Source of the DNA: Halomonas sp. ALS9
GTDB lineage: Bacteria; Pseudomonadota; Gammaproteobacteria; Pseudomonadales; Halomonadaceae
Direction: 5' to 3'
NCBI RefSeq assembly: GCF_001651035.1
Contig: NZ_LXRG01000192.1
Coordinates: forward strand, 558,001 to 622,000
Length of the DNA stretch: 64,000 bases
Shown here: positions 54,015-62,501 of the stretch, piece by piece
Layout: each line of letters begins with the position of its first letter
Position numbering within the stretch: the first letter of the stretch is position 1
Position numbers and translations under genes: made by a program
Notes under the pieces: generated by a model
What the model was told of the DNA's origin: nothing
Databases searched by the model: none
What the model saw: the letters and a program-made list of their open reading frames with translations, nothing else

Positions 54015-55064
54015 TTATGATTGTGGCACTAAAGATGCCACGCTCTCTTGTGTAGCAGCTTCTTCAAGTTGTTGGTGGAAGTACTCAAGCGCCGCTTGCG
54101 CATCGATACCCCGCTCACTGACGTTCTCAGACCAAGTGTCAACGAGGTCATTACTGATACCACGCAGCGTTTCAAGATCTTCGTCACCAAGAGCCGTAAA
54201 GGTATGACCCTGCTCTTTGGCGAACTCGACGCCTCGCTCATCGGATACATCCATCATGTAGCCGAATAGTCGCGACAGCCGCTCACCCGAGACTTCTTCC
54301 ACAGCGGCACGATCCTCTGCAGACATCTCATCCCAAATACTCGGATTAACCACGATGGTGAAGCTGCCTCGATAGAAGCCCCCATCCACCGTCAAGGTAT
54401 AGGGAAATATCTCGGCTACCCGAAAGCTTCTAAGACCTTCCGGCACCAGCATAGCGCCATCAATAACGCCCTGAGAGCCAGCTTCATAGACCCCGGTTGG
54501 CGGCAGAGCCACACCGGTCAGGTTCAGGGCATTAGAGAGGTCTCCCATCACCCCGCCACCGACGCGAATGCGCTCGCTCTCCAGATCGGCAAGGGTTTGG
54601 TACTGCTCACGACTAAAGATCCAACCTGGGCCGTGCACGCCCGCAGCCACCACATCAACGCCACGATGCTCATCAGCTTGCGCTAAGTGCTCCTGGTGCG
54701 TATGCCAGTAAGCCGCAGAGGCGTTCTCCGACGAGAAGTCTTCGAAGGTAGGGAACTCAGGTAACTGAGTGGCCAGAAAGCGCCCAGCGTTATAGCCATG
54801 GAACACCCAGGTAGCGTCTGCGATACCATCGGCAACCATTTCCATCTGGGAAGCTGGAGGCCCCATATCATGTATCACATCTACGGTTACGCGACCTTCC
54901 GTCGCCTCTTCAATCCACGCTTTCCACGTTGGCCATACCATGGTGTTGATGCCGTGATTAGGGCCAGCCCAGGTACTCACGGTGATAGTGGTTTGCGCTA
55001 GAGCGGTGGTACTCAGCGTCGCAGCGGCGATAGCGCCGATCATCAGGTTTGTTGTTTTATTCAT
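54015..55064 (-). CDS. TRAP transporter solute-binding protein, DctP type (second system)
   Basis: The 349-residue protein has an N-terminal signal peptide (NLMIGAIAAATLSTTALAQ) and the DctP-type fold, with ESERIRVGGGVMGDLSNALNLTGVALPPTGV around the ligand site. It binds its substrate in the periplasm and passes it to the Q/M parts. AGAGGAAAG precedes the ATG. The gap upstream has a TACTTAAGTA palindrome also found before the hydroxylase operon. Confidence 0.9.
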   Translation of the reverse strand: MNKTTNLMIGAIAAATLSTTALAQTTITVSTWAGPNHGINTMVWPTWKAWIEEATEGRVTVDVIHDMGPPASQMEMVADGIADATWVFHGYNAGRFLATQLPEFPTFEDFSSENASAAYWHTHQEHLAQADEHRGVDVVAAGVHGPGWIFSREQYQTLADLESERIRVGGGVMGDLSNALNLTGVALPPTGVYEAGSQGVIDGAMLVPEGLRSFRVAEIFPYTLTVDGGFYRGSFTIVVNPSIWDEMSAEDRAAVEEVSGERLSRLFGYMMDVSDERGVEFAKEQGHTFTALGDEDLETLRGISNDLVDTWSENVSERGIDAQAALEYFHQQLEEAATQESVASLVPQS

Positions 55065-55421
55065 TTTTCTTTCCTCTGGTCGTCACGAACGGGGAGCGTC
55101 AAACGTGATACTTTATTATTGCTATAAGAAAAATATCTGAATCACGTTAGTTATCACAATGCCTGCAGATGCGTGGATCGTGCAACGATCCATCGACTAA
55201 AAGATGCTAATACTTAAGTAGTAATTTATATTTTTTGTTAAATTACAAACGGTTAATCTAAAAAATAGATTCTTAGAGTTATTCCCAATGACCACAGGGA
55301 AATAATTTTTCGCCAATTTTTTTGTTACATAAATCACATCATCCGAGACACTAATGACGCGCCATTGATCAGGTAAGGCTTAACATCGGCTACCAGAGGA
55401 CGAGTCACCTGTATCGAGCCT
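55065..55421. other. Intergenic region upstream of the second TRAP operon
   Basis: It is AT-rich and contains the palindrome TACTTAAGTA at 55211-55220. No gene was found. Confidence 0.4.
55211..55220. promoter_or_regulatory. TACTTAAGTA palindrome before the second TRAP operon
   Basis: The core is identical to sites at 33146 and 56212. It is 147 bp upstream of dctP and is embedded in an imperfect 16-bp palindrome (TAATACTTAAGTAGTA). It is a candidate MarR site. Confidence 0.55.
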
Positions 55422-55910
55422 TTAGCCAATTCTTTCCAACTGCCGTTCAAGCTTGCGCATGGTATTGAGCAAATCACGATATTCACCAACGCTTAGGGTC
55501 GACACCAGATTGGCTTCCCACGCCTGTGCTTCGGGTACTAACTTATTAAGTAGCGCTTGCCCGGCCTCTGTCAGCTGTAAGTCATGTAGTCGCTGATCTT
55601 GCTGTGATGGCGTGCGGTTTATCAGCCCACGGTCTTCCAGCGACTGAATAGCTCGAGACACACGAGCTTTATCCATATTGGTGTAGGCGCAGACTTTTTT
55701 AGCGGTTAAATCATCACAGTGGCTGAGCCACGCAAGCACACGCCACTGGGCGATGTTGAGTTGATAGGAGTCGGCATAAAGCTTTTCTAGCGCCTGACTG
55801 ATCCGATCAGCCAGACGGTTAAGCTGATAGGGTAAAAATTGATTGAGGTCGAGCTCTGCCCTGGCCGAAGACTCCAGAGATGCATCGCCGCCGACTTTAT
55901 CCATCGTCAT
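55422..55910 (-). CDS. MarR-family regulator of the aromatic/homogentisate genes (likely)
   Basis: The 162-residue protein has the MarR winged helix (AQWRVLAWLSHCDDLTAKKVCAYTNMDKARVSRAIQSLEDRGLINR) flanked by long dimerisation helices. MarR proteins commonly sense aromatic acids. It lies between the TRAP operon and the hydroxylase operon, both of which have a TACTTAAGTA palindrome upstream. Confidence 0.9.
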   Translation of the reverse strand: MTMDKVGGDASLESSARAELDLNQFLPYQLNRLADRISQALEKLYADSYQLNIAQWRVLAWLSHCDDLTAKKVCAYTNMDKARVSRAIQSLEDRGLINRTPSQQDQRLHDLQLTEAGQALLNKLVPEAQAWEANLVSTLSVGEYRDLLNTMRKLERQLERIG

Positions 55911-56389
55911 TATATTTCTCCTAGAGCCGCCATTTATCTGGGGTGGTAATGAAAAATCAGCACGATAGCTGGGAATGTGGGCACCAGCAACGCGCCTATC
56001 GTACTGACCACATCATACTGACCACCTAGCGCAAGAGAGTCATCCTCGCTCCATCCAATAACACTCTTAGCTTCCCCCAATAGCACCTCGTCACTTACTG
56101 CTCCTCAACATATATGGGCGTCATCAGGCGTAGCCACACCCTATCAGAACAAGGTGAAACAGTGCCGACAGGTAATCTCTCTTGCAACCGATTTATCGAT
56201 TTTAATTATTATACTTAAGTATAGATCTGCAACAATCATCTGATTTATTGGGCATTATTGCTAATCCCGTGCAGAAATAAGACTGATTTATCTGTAGACC
56301 ACTGGACATTTAGTTTCATTAGAAACTATCCTCCTGGCATACAACAATCCAATAAATACCTGAACCACCCTGATAGCACCGGAGAAATC
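55911..56389. other. Divergent control region between MarR and the metallo-beta-lactamase-fold gene
   Basis: The 479 bp contain the palindrome TATACTTAAGTATA at 56210-56223. The first in-frame codons after 56258 could extend the downstream gene but lack a conserved N-terminus. No other gene was found. Confidence 0.4.
56210..56223. promoter_or_regulatory. TATACTTAAGTATA palindrome before the hydroxylase operon
   Basis: A perfect 14-bp palindrome with the TACTTAAGTA core lies 166 bp before the metallo-beta-lactamase-fold gene and about 300 bp from the MarR start. TATACT in it could double as a -10 box. Confidence 0.6.
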
Positions 56390-57358
56390 ATGAGCAAGAA
56401 ATTCGCGTCCCATGCCGACACCCAAGAGAAGCAGATCAGCTTCACCAAGCTGGCAGAAGGGCTCTATGCTTACACGGCTGAAGGCGACCCTAATACGGGC
56501 ATAGTGATTGGTGATGACAGCGTAATGGTCATCGATACCCAAGCAACGCCTATCATGGCTCAGGACGTCATCCGCCGTATCCGCGAGGTAACCGACCTAC
56601 CGATTAAGCATGTCGTGATGACCCACTACCATGCCGTACGTGTTCTCGGTGCTTCCGCCTACGATGCGGAGAATATCTACGCCAGCCAGAGCACCTATGA
56701 CCTGATTGTCGAGCGTGGCCAGCAGGACTATGAATCTGAAGTCGGCCGTTTCCCTCGCCTGTTCAAGGGAGTGGACTCTGTACCTGGACTAACCTGGCCA
56801 AACATCGTCTTCCAGGAAAAGCTGACGGTGTACATGGGTGAGCGTGAAGTACAGATCATTCACCTGGGCCGCGGGCATACCAAGGGAGATACCATCGTCT
56901 GGTTGCCGAAGGAAAAAATCATGTTTTCCGGTGACCTCGTTGAGTATGGCGCCACCCCTTACACCGGTGACGCTTACCACGAGGACTGGCCTTCCACGCT
57001 GGATCGCCTACAGGCCATGCAGCCCCAAAAGCTGGTACCCGGCCGTGGCGATGCACTGCAAACGGTTGAACAGTGCCAGGAAGCCATTCAAGGCACCCGC
57101 GACTTTTTGAATGATATGTATGGCAGTGTCAAAGCGGGCAAAGCGGCGGGCAAGTCTCTCTCCGAGTGTTACGCCGAAACCTACGCGGTACTTAAGCCGA
57201 AGTATGGTCACTGGGTCATCTTCGATCACTGTGTGCCTTTCGATATCACTCGCTGCTACGACGAAGCAGGCGGCGAATACCCGGATCCCCGCATCTGGAC
57301 GGCAGAGCGCGATACCGCTATGTGGCACTCGCTGCAGGACGCCGTCGAAAATCAGTAA
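56390..57358 (+). CDS. Metallo-beta-lactamase-fold protein with incomplete metal site
   Basis: The ATG at 56390 follows GGAG by 5 bp and gives 322 residues. The fold is clear: TGIVIGDDSVMVIDTQATP, then a first motif THYHAVRVLG, then HLGRGHTKGD (H163) and FSGDLVEYGATP (D182). The usual HxHxDH reads H79-Y-H81-A-V-R, so the Asp and second-site His are Val and Arg. The last motif reads PGRG instead of PGHG. Only the ligands of one metal site remain. It heads an operon with an FAD hydroxylase and a DUF2783 gene. The reaction is unknown; a lactone or ester hydrolysis linked to the hydroxylation product is possible. Confidence 0.85.
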   Translation: MSKKFASHADTQEKQISFTKLAEGLYAYTAEGDPNTGIVIGDDSVMVIDTQATPIMAQDVIRRIREVTDLPIKHVVMTHYHAVRVLGASAYDAENIYASQSTYDLIVERGQQDYESEVGRFPRLFKGVDSVPGLTWPNIVFQEKLTVYMGEREVQIIHLGRGHTKGDTIVWLPKEKIMFSGDLVEYGATPYTGDAYHEDWPSTLDRLQAMQPQKLVPGRGDALQTVEQCQEAIQGTRDFLNDMYGSVKAGKAAGKSLSECYAETYAVLKPKYGHWVIFDHCVPFDITRCYDEAGGEYPDPRIWTAERDTAMWHSLQDAVENQ

Positions 57359-57432
57359 GTGCCACCAGTGACACCCACTGATCATGCCCAGCAGTCGGGT
57401 GTAATTCACCCGACGCTGAAGGGGAGCAATAG

Positions 57433-59163
57433 ATGCCAACAACCTATAAAAATCCTGTCTATCCTTACCGGCGCCCGCCTGAACTCGATGTTCAAGAAGC
57501 TCGCCACTATCCGGTAGTGATTGTCGGAGCGGGGCCTAGCGGCCTCGCCGCCGCCATCGATTTGGCTCAGCAAGGCGTTAATTCGATCGTTCTGGACGAT
57601 AACAACACCGTTAGCGTGGGTTCACGAGCGCTGTGCTTTGCCAAGCGCTCCCTGGAAATTGTCGACCGCCTGGGCTGTGTTGACCTGATGCTGGAAAAAG
57701 GCGTCACCTGGCAGCGTGGCCGCGTTTTCTTTCAGGAGCGCGAAGTCTATGACTTCAACCTACTGCCGGAAGATGGCCACCGCATTCCCGCCTTCATTAA
57801 CTTACAGCAGTACTACTTTGAAGAGTTTCTGGTCAACCGCACTCACGACTTTCCAGAGCAAATTGACCTTCGTTGGCAACATAAGGTCATCGACGTTGAT
57901 GCTCAGCCTGACAGCACCGCCATCAAGGTCTCGACCCAGGATGGTGATTACCAGCTGACCTGTGACTACCTCCTCGTTTCCGATGGCGCTAACAGCCAAA
58001 TTCGCGACATGCTGGGCCTTGAGTGCAAAGGCCAGGTATTTCAGGATCGTTTCCTGATTGCTGATGTGGTGATGAAGGCAGACTTCCCAACAGAGCGCTG
58101 GTTCTGGTTTGATCCCCCCTTCCATCCTAACCAGTCAGTGCTGCTGCACAAAGAGCCCGATAATGTTTGGCGTATCGACTTTCAATTAGGCTGGGATGCT
58201 GACCCGGAAGAAGAAAAGAAAGAAGAGAACATTCGGCCACGCGTGCAGGCAATGCTGGGCAAAGACGTGGAGTTTGAGCTTGAGTGGGCCAGTGTCTACA
58301 CCTTCCGCTGCCGCAAGATGGATAACTTCATTCATCACAGCGTGATCTTTATGGGCGACGCGGCGCACCAGGTATCACCCTTTGGTGCCAGGGGAGCCAA
58401 TGGTGCCCTGCAGGGCGTCGACAACTTAGTCTGGAAACTGGCTCGGGTTCTCAAACAGCAGGCACCCAAGACGCTTTTGTCCACCTACAACACTGAGCGC
58501 CAACATGGCGCGGCAGAAAACCTCCTTAACTCTACCCGCGCCACTGATTTTATTACCCCGAAAAGCCATATCAGCCAAGTGTTCCGAGATGTGACGCTGG
58601 AGCTGGCTGAGCAACATGCCTTTGCGCGTAGTTTGGTCAACAGTGGCCGCCTCTCCATGCCATGCCGCTATGACACCTCACCGCTCAATACACCCGATGT
58701 TAATGGTGGCCCGAGCGAACTGCGCCCCGGCAGCCCGGCCAAGGACGCTCCCATTCGATTGAGAGAAGAGAACGCCTGGCTACTCAATCAATTTGGCGAT
58801 GGCTTTGTGTTGTTACTCGACGGACGAATTGATGGTGTGCACGCCGACACGCTTGCCACATCGTTTAAAGCGCTATTAGGCCGTTGCACTGATTTAAGCA
58901 TGGTGGTCGTGGGCCCTGCACCGGATGTGCTTAGCGCTCTACCGCGCACAACCATGGTGGACGACGCTGAGGGGCTAGTGACGCAACGATATGGCCTGAA
59001 AGCAGGTGGCGGGTACCTTATTCGCCCTGATCAGCACGTTGCTGCGCGCTGGCACGCTATTACTGCCCGCAAGGTTGAAGACGCATTAGACCGCGCGCTA
59101 GGCGTTTACCTTGCGGGTGCCGCTGACACTACCTTCCAGGAAAGTTGCCATGCCAAGGCTTGA
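57433..59163 (+). CDS. FAD-dependent aromatic hydroxylase (MhpA/PheA-like group A monooxygenase)
   Basis: The 576-residue protein has the three flavin motifs of group A monooxygenases: VIVGAGPSGLAAAIDLAQQG near residue 30, DYLLVSDGANSQIRDMLG near 190, and VIFMGDAAHQVSPFGARGANGALQGV near 305. The C-terminal ~150 residues form the thioredoxin-like domain of this group. These enzymes add one oxygen to a phenolic ring. With homogentisate dioxygenase downstream, the product is probably homogentisate or a near relative, made for example from a hydroxyphenylacetate. That substrate is inferred. Its stop overlaps the next gene by 14 bp. Confidence 0.9.
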   Translation: MPTTYKNPVYPYRRPPELDVQEARHYPVVIVGAGPSGLAAAIDLAQQGVNSIVLDDNNTVSVGSRALCFAKRSLEIVDRLGCVDLMLEKGVTWQRGRVFFQEREVYDFNLLPEDGHRIPAFINLQQYYFEEFLVNRTHDFPEQIDLRWQHKVIDVDAQPDSTAIKVSTQDGDYQLTCDYLLVSDGANSQIRDMLGLECKGQVFQDRFLIADVVMKADFPTERWFWFDPPFHPNQSVLLHKEPDNVWRIDFQLGWDADPEEEKKEENIRPRVQAMLGKDVEFELEWASVYTFRCRKMDNFIHHSVIFMGDAAHQVSPFGARGANGALQGVDNLVWKLARVLKQQAPKTLLSTYNTERQHGAAENLLNSTRATDFITPKSHISQVFRDVTLELAEQHAFARSLVNSGRLSMPCRYDTSPLNTPDVNGGPSELRPGSPAKDAPIRLREENAWLLNQFGDGFVLLLDGRIDGVHADTLATSFKALLGRCTDLSMVVVGPAPDVLSALPRTTMVDDAEGLVTQRYGLKAGGGYLIRPDQHVAARWHAITARKVEDALDRALGVYLAGAADTTFQESCHAKA

Positions 59164-59350
59164 AATGAACCCGAATTTCACTGATCCAGACGCCTTTTAC
59201 GCCGCGCTAACGGCGCTACATCGCGACCGTAGCGAGTCAGAGAGCGAGCGCATCAATGCACGCCTAATCCTGTTACTGGCTAACCACATTGGCGATCAGC
59301 AGGTGCTTGAAGAGGCAATTTCCCATGCAGGGTTAGTGGGCGACAGTTAG
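59150..59350 (+). CDS. DUF2783 small protein
   Basis: The 66-residue protein (ATG at 59150) matches the DUF2783 pattern: PNFTDPDAFYAALTALHRDRSESESERINARLILLLANHIGDQQVLEEAIS. It overlaps the hydroxylase gene by 14 bp, so the two are translationally coupled. It may be a partner or stabiliser of the hydroxylase. Its function is not known. Confidence 0.88.
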   Translation: MPRLEMNPNFTDPDAFYAALTALHRDRSESESERINARLILLLANHIGDQQVLEEAISHAGLVGDS

Positions 59351-59412
59351 TGGGCGATAAGTAGCCGACATACATTGTTCACTATAACGTTCAAATAACG
59401 CAGGACTTAACA

Positions 59413-60720
59413 ATGACTGAACAATTGCAATATCAGAGCGGTTTTCATAATCACTTTTCAACCGAAGCACTTCCAGGGGCATTGCCGATTGGGCAAAACT
59501 CCCCTCAGAAGTGCGCTTATGGGTTATATGCAGAGCAACTAACCGGCTCCGCATTTACAGCGCCACGTCATCAAAATTTCCGTAGCTGGCTTTACCGTAT
59601 TCGCCCTTCTGTCGTTCAGAGCGCGTATCAGCCACTCGAAAATCACAAGGTACACACCGCTCCATTAGATAAACCAGCGGCAGATCCCAATCAAATGCGC
59701 TGGGATCCCGTTTCTCTACCGAGCGAGCCGACTGATTTTATCGACGGCTTATTTACCATTGCCGTCAATGGCGATGCGGGTACACAGGCTGGCGTAGGCG
59801 TGCATGTCTACACCTTTAATAAAGACATGACCGAGCGTTTTTTCTACAACGCTGACGGAGAACTGCTGTTTGTTCCCCAACTGGGCGCCATTCGTCTACG
59901 TACCGAATTTGGTGACATCGAGATCGATAATGGTGAAATTGCCGTTATTCCACGCGGTGTGAAATTCCAAGTGCGCAGAGCTCAGGGTGTTGATGCTGCG
60001 CGGGGATATATATGCGAGAACTATGGCAGCCCTTTAGAGCTTCCAGGCCTCGGCCCCATCGGGTCTAACGGTTTAGCAAACCCGCGTGACTTCCAAAGCC
60101 CCGTGGCAGCCTATGAAGACCTGGAAGGCGACTACCGTTTAGTGGCTAAGTTCTCTGGGCGTTTCTGGGAGAGCAAACTCGACCATTCGCCGTTAGATGT
60201 CGTGGCGTGGCACGGCAACTGCGCGCCTTATAAATATAATCTGGCTAATTTTAACACCATCAATACGGTTAGCTTCGATCATCCGGATCCGTCAATCTTC
60301 ACCGTATTGTCGTCCCCCTCCGATACGCCGGGAATGGCGAATCTTGATTTTGTCATTTTCCCACCGCGCTGGATGGTTGCCGAGAATACCTTTAGGCCAC
60401 CCTGGTTCCATCGCAATCTAATGAGCGAGTTTATGGGGCTGATACACGGCGAGTACGATGCCAAAGCGGAAGGCTTCACGCCTGGCGGCGCCAGCCTACA
60501 TAACTCAATGTCGCCCCATGGCCCCGATGCTGAGACATTTGAGAAAGCCTCCAACGCGGAGCTCAAGCCCCATTTCATAGGCGACACCCTGGCCTTCATG
60601 TTTGAGAGCCGCTACTTCTTTCACCCGACCCCTGCGGCGCTGAATGCTGACTTCCGTCAACGTGACTATGTGGATGTTTGGTCGACGCTGCGCTCCCACT
60701 TCAACCCCAGCCAGCCCTGA
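59413..60720 (+). CDS. hmgA: Homogentisate 1,2-dioxygenase
   Basis: The 435-residue protein is a full-length HmgA with [20 protein letters not shown] at the start and the iron-binding region [36 protein letters not shown], with His and Glu ligands, followed by [18 protein letters not shown]. It opens homogentisate to maleylacetoacetate with Fe(II) and O2. It follows the DUF2783 gene by 63 bp. Confidence 0.97.
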   Translation: MTEQLQYQSGFHNHFSTEALPGALPIGQNSPQKCAYGLYAEQLTGSAFTAPRHQNFRSWLYRIRPSVVQSAYQPLENHKVHTAPLDKPAADPNQMRWDPVSLPSEPTDFIDGLFTIAVNGDAGTQAGVGVHVYTFNKDMTERFFYNADGELLFVPQLGAIRLRTEFGDIEIDNGEIAVIPRGVKFQVRRAQGVDAARGYICENYGSPLELPGLGPIGSNGLANPRDFQSPVAAYEDLEGDYRLVAKFSGRFWESKLDHSPLDVVAWHGNCAPYKYNLANFNTINTVSFDHPDPSIFTVLSSPSDTPGMANLDFVIFPPRWMVAENTFRPPWFHRNLMSEFMGLIHGEYDAKAEGFTPGGASLHNSMSPHGPDAETFEKASNAELKPHFIGDTLAFMFESRYFFHPTPAALNADFRQRDYVDVWSTLRSHFNPSQP

Positions 60721-60756
60721 ACCCTATATTTCCCTGACGACAAGGATTGATTCACC

Positions 60757-61776
60757 ATGAAACTTGCAACACTTAAGCAGGGCCGCGACGGAGAACTTAT
60801 CATTGTTTCCCGTGACCTTTCACGTGCAGTGAGCGCTGTTGATATTGCGCCCACCCTTCAGGCAGCTATCGAGGAGTGGGCGACGGTTAGCCCCAAGTTG
60901 GAAGAGCGCTATGCACAACTTAACAGTGGCAGTGCTGAAGGTGCTTTTGCGCTGGACCAGAGTACGCTGCACTCCCCTTTACCACGTGCCTATCAATGGG
61001 CTGACGGCTCCGCCTACCTGAACCATGTCAAGCTGGTACGCCAGGCACGTAATGCCGAGATGCCCGACACCTTCTGGACTGACCCGCTAATGTATCAGGG
61101 CGGTAGCGACGGTTTCCTGGCCCCCACTGAGGATATCGAGGCGGTGAGTGAAGAGCATGGCATCGATTTTGAAGGTGAGATCGCCGTTATTACTGACGAC
61201 GTGCCGATGGCAGTGACCCCCGAGCAAGCCGCTAAGCACATTAAGCTAGTGATGCTGGTCAACGATGTGAGCCTGCGTGGGCTGATTCCCGGCGAGCTAG
61301 CGAAGGGCTTCGGCTTTTTCCAAGCCAAGCCCGCCTCTTCTTTTTCGCCTATTGCGGTGACTCCCGATGAGCTGGGCGATGCCTGGCAGGATGGCAAGGT
61401 ACACCTGCCGCTGACCGTACACCTCAATGGCGAGAAGTTTGGCGAGCCTGAAGCCGGGCCAGATATGATTTTCAGCTTCCCACAGCTGGTTGCCCATGCG
61501 GCCAAGACCCGCTATCTAGGCGCGGGTGCTGTTATTGGCTCGGGCACTGTTTCCAATCCCGACCCCGATGGCGGCCCTGGAAAGCCAGTGGCTGATGGCG
61601 GAGTGGGCTATAGCTGTCTAGCCGAAGTGCGCATGGTGGAGCAGATACTCTACGGCCAAGTAAAAACGCCCTTTATGCGCTTTGGCGACCAAGTGCGCAT
61701 CGAGATGTTCGACCGCGATGGTAACAACATCTTTGGTACGATCGACCAGCAAGTCGTGAAGTACCAGCCAAAATGA
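60757..61776 (+). CDS. Fumarylacetoacetate hydrolase family protein (fumarylacetoacetase)
   Basis: The 339-residue protein has the FAH metal-site pattern: DFEGEIAVITDDVP, NDVSLRGLIPGELAKGFGFFQAKPASSFSPIAVTPDEL and GSGTVSNPDPDGGPGKPVADGG. It splits fumarylacetoacetate to fumarate and acetoacetate. The length and position after hmgA agree with the homogentisate pathway. AAGGA precedes the ATG. Confidence 0.93.
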   Translation: MKLATLKQGRDGELIIVSRDLSRAVSAVDIAPTLQAAIEEWATVSPKLEERYAQLNSGSAEGAFALDQSTLHSPLPRAYQWADGSAYLNHVKLVRQARNAEMPDTFWTDPLMYQGGSDGFLAPTEDIEAVSEEHGIDFEGEIAVITDDVPMAVTPEQAAKHIKLVMLVNDVSLRGLIPGELAKGFGFFQAKPASSFSPIAVTPDELGDAWQDGKVHLPLTVHLNGEKFGEPEAGPDMIFSFPQLVAHAAKTRYLGAGAVIGSGTVSNPDPDGGPGKPVADGGVGYSCLAEVRMVEQILYGQVKTPFMRFGDQVRIEMFDRDGNNIFGTIDQQVVKYQPK

Positions 61777-61801
61777 CGCGAGGCAACATAAGGAAAGCAA
61801 C

Positions 61802-62446
61802 ATGACGACACTTTACGGCTATTTCCGTTCGTCGGCTGCTTATCGGGTACGTATCGCCTTAAACCTGAAGGGCCTGGACTACGACCAGGTGCCGATCAAT
61901 CTGGTGAAAGGCGAGCAACGGGGTGGCGACCATTTGGCACGCAACCCCCAAGGGATGGTGCCTAGTCTAGTGCTGGATGACGGCTCAGTGGTTAACCAGT
62001 CGCTGGCTATCTGCGAGTATCTCGATGAAGTGTATCCCGAACCCGCGCTGCTACCGGCGGATGCGTTAGCCCGCGCCCAGGTTCGCGCCCTCGGGCAATT
62101 AGTGGCTTGTGAAGTTCACCCCCTCAACAACCTGCGGGTGCTCAAGTATCTCGTCGGTGAGCTGGGGGTAGATGAGGAAGCTAAGCTAGCCTGGTATCGC
62201 CACTGGATTGCTGAGGGCTTCACAGCCATGGAAGCAACGCTCTCGACTGACCCCAGCAGCGGTGATTTTTGCCATGGTGACACCCCAACGCTTGCAGATA
62301 TCTGCCTAGTTCCCCAGGTGTATAACGCCGAACGCTTCGAGTGCGATTTATCAGCGTACCCGACACTCCAGCGCATCGCTGCCAACTGCCGGACACTGCC
62401 AGCCTTCCAAAAGGCAGCACCCGAGGCGCAGCCTGACGCCAGCTAA
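61802..62446 (+). CDS. maiA: Maleylacetoacetate isomerase (zeta-class GST)
   Basis: The 214-residue protein has the zeta-class signature SSAAYRVRIALNLKGLDYDQVPINL and the NPQGMVPSLVLDDGSVVNQSLAICEYLDE motif. It uses glutathione to isomerise maleylacetoacetate to fumarylacetoacetate. It is the last gene of the operon and is followed by a terminator. Confidence 0.95.
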   Translation: MTTLYGYFRSSAAYRVRIALNLKGLDYDQVPINLVKGEQRGGDHLARNPQGMVPSLVLDDGSVVNQSLAICEYLDEVYPEPALLPADALARAQVRALGQLVACEVHPLNNLRVLKYLVGELGVDEEAKLAWYRHWIAEGFTAMEATLSTDPSSGDFCHGDTPTLADICLVPQVYNAERFECDLSAYPTLQRIAANCRTLPAFQKAAPEAQPDAS

Positions 62447-62457
62447 ACCCTCCTGAA

Positions 62458-62480
62458 CAGGCCGCGCATTGCGCGGCCTG
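62458..62480 (+). terminator. Terminator between maiA and the indolepyruvate oxidoreductase gene
   Basis: CAGGCCGCGC and GCGCGGCCTG are perfect 10-base arms with a 3-base loop, followed by CCTTTCGCTT. It lies between the two convergent genes. Confidence 0.75.
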
Positions 62481-62501
62481 CCTTTCGCTTGGCGGGCAGC
62501 C

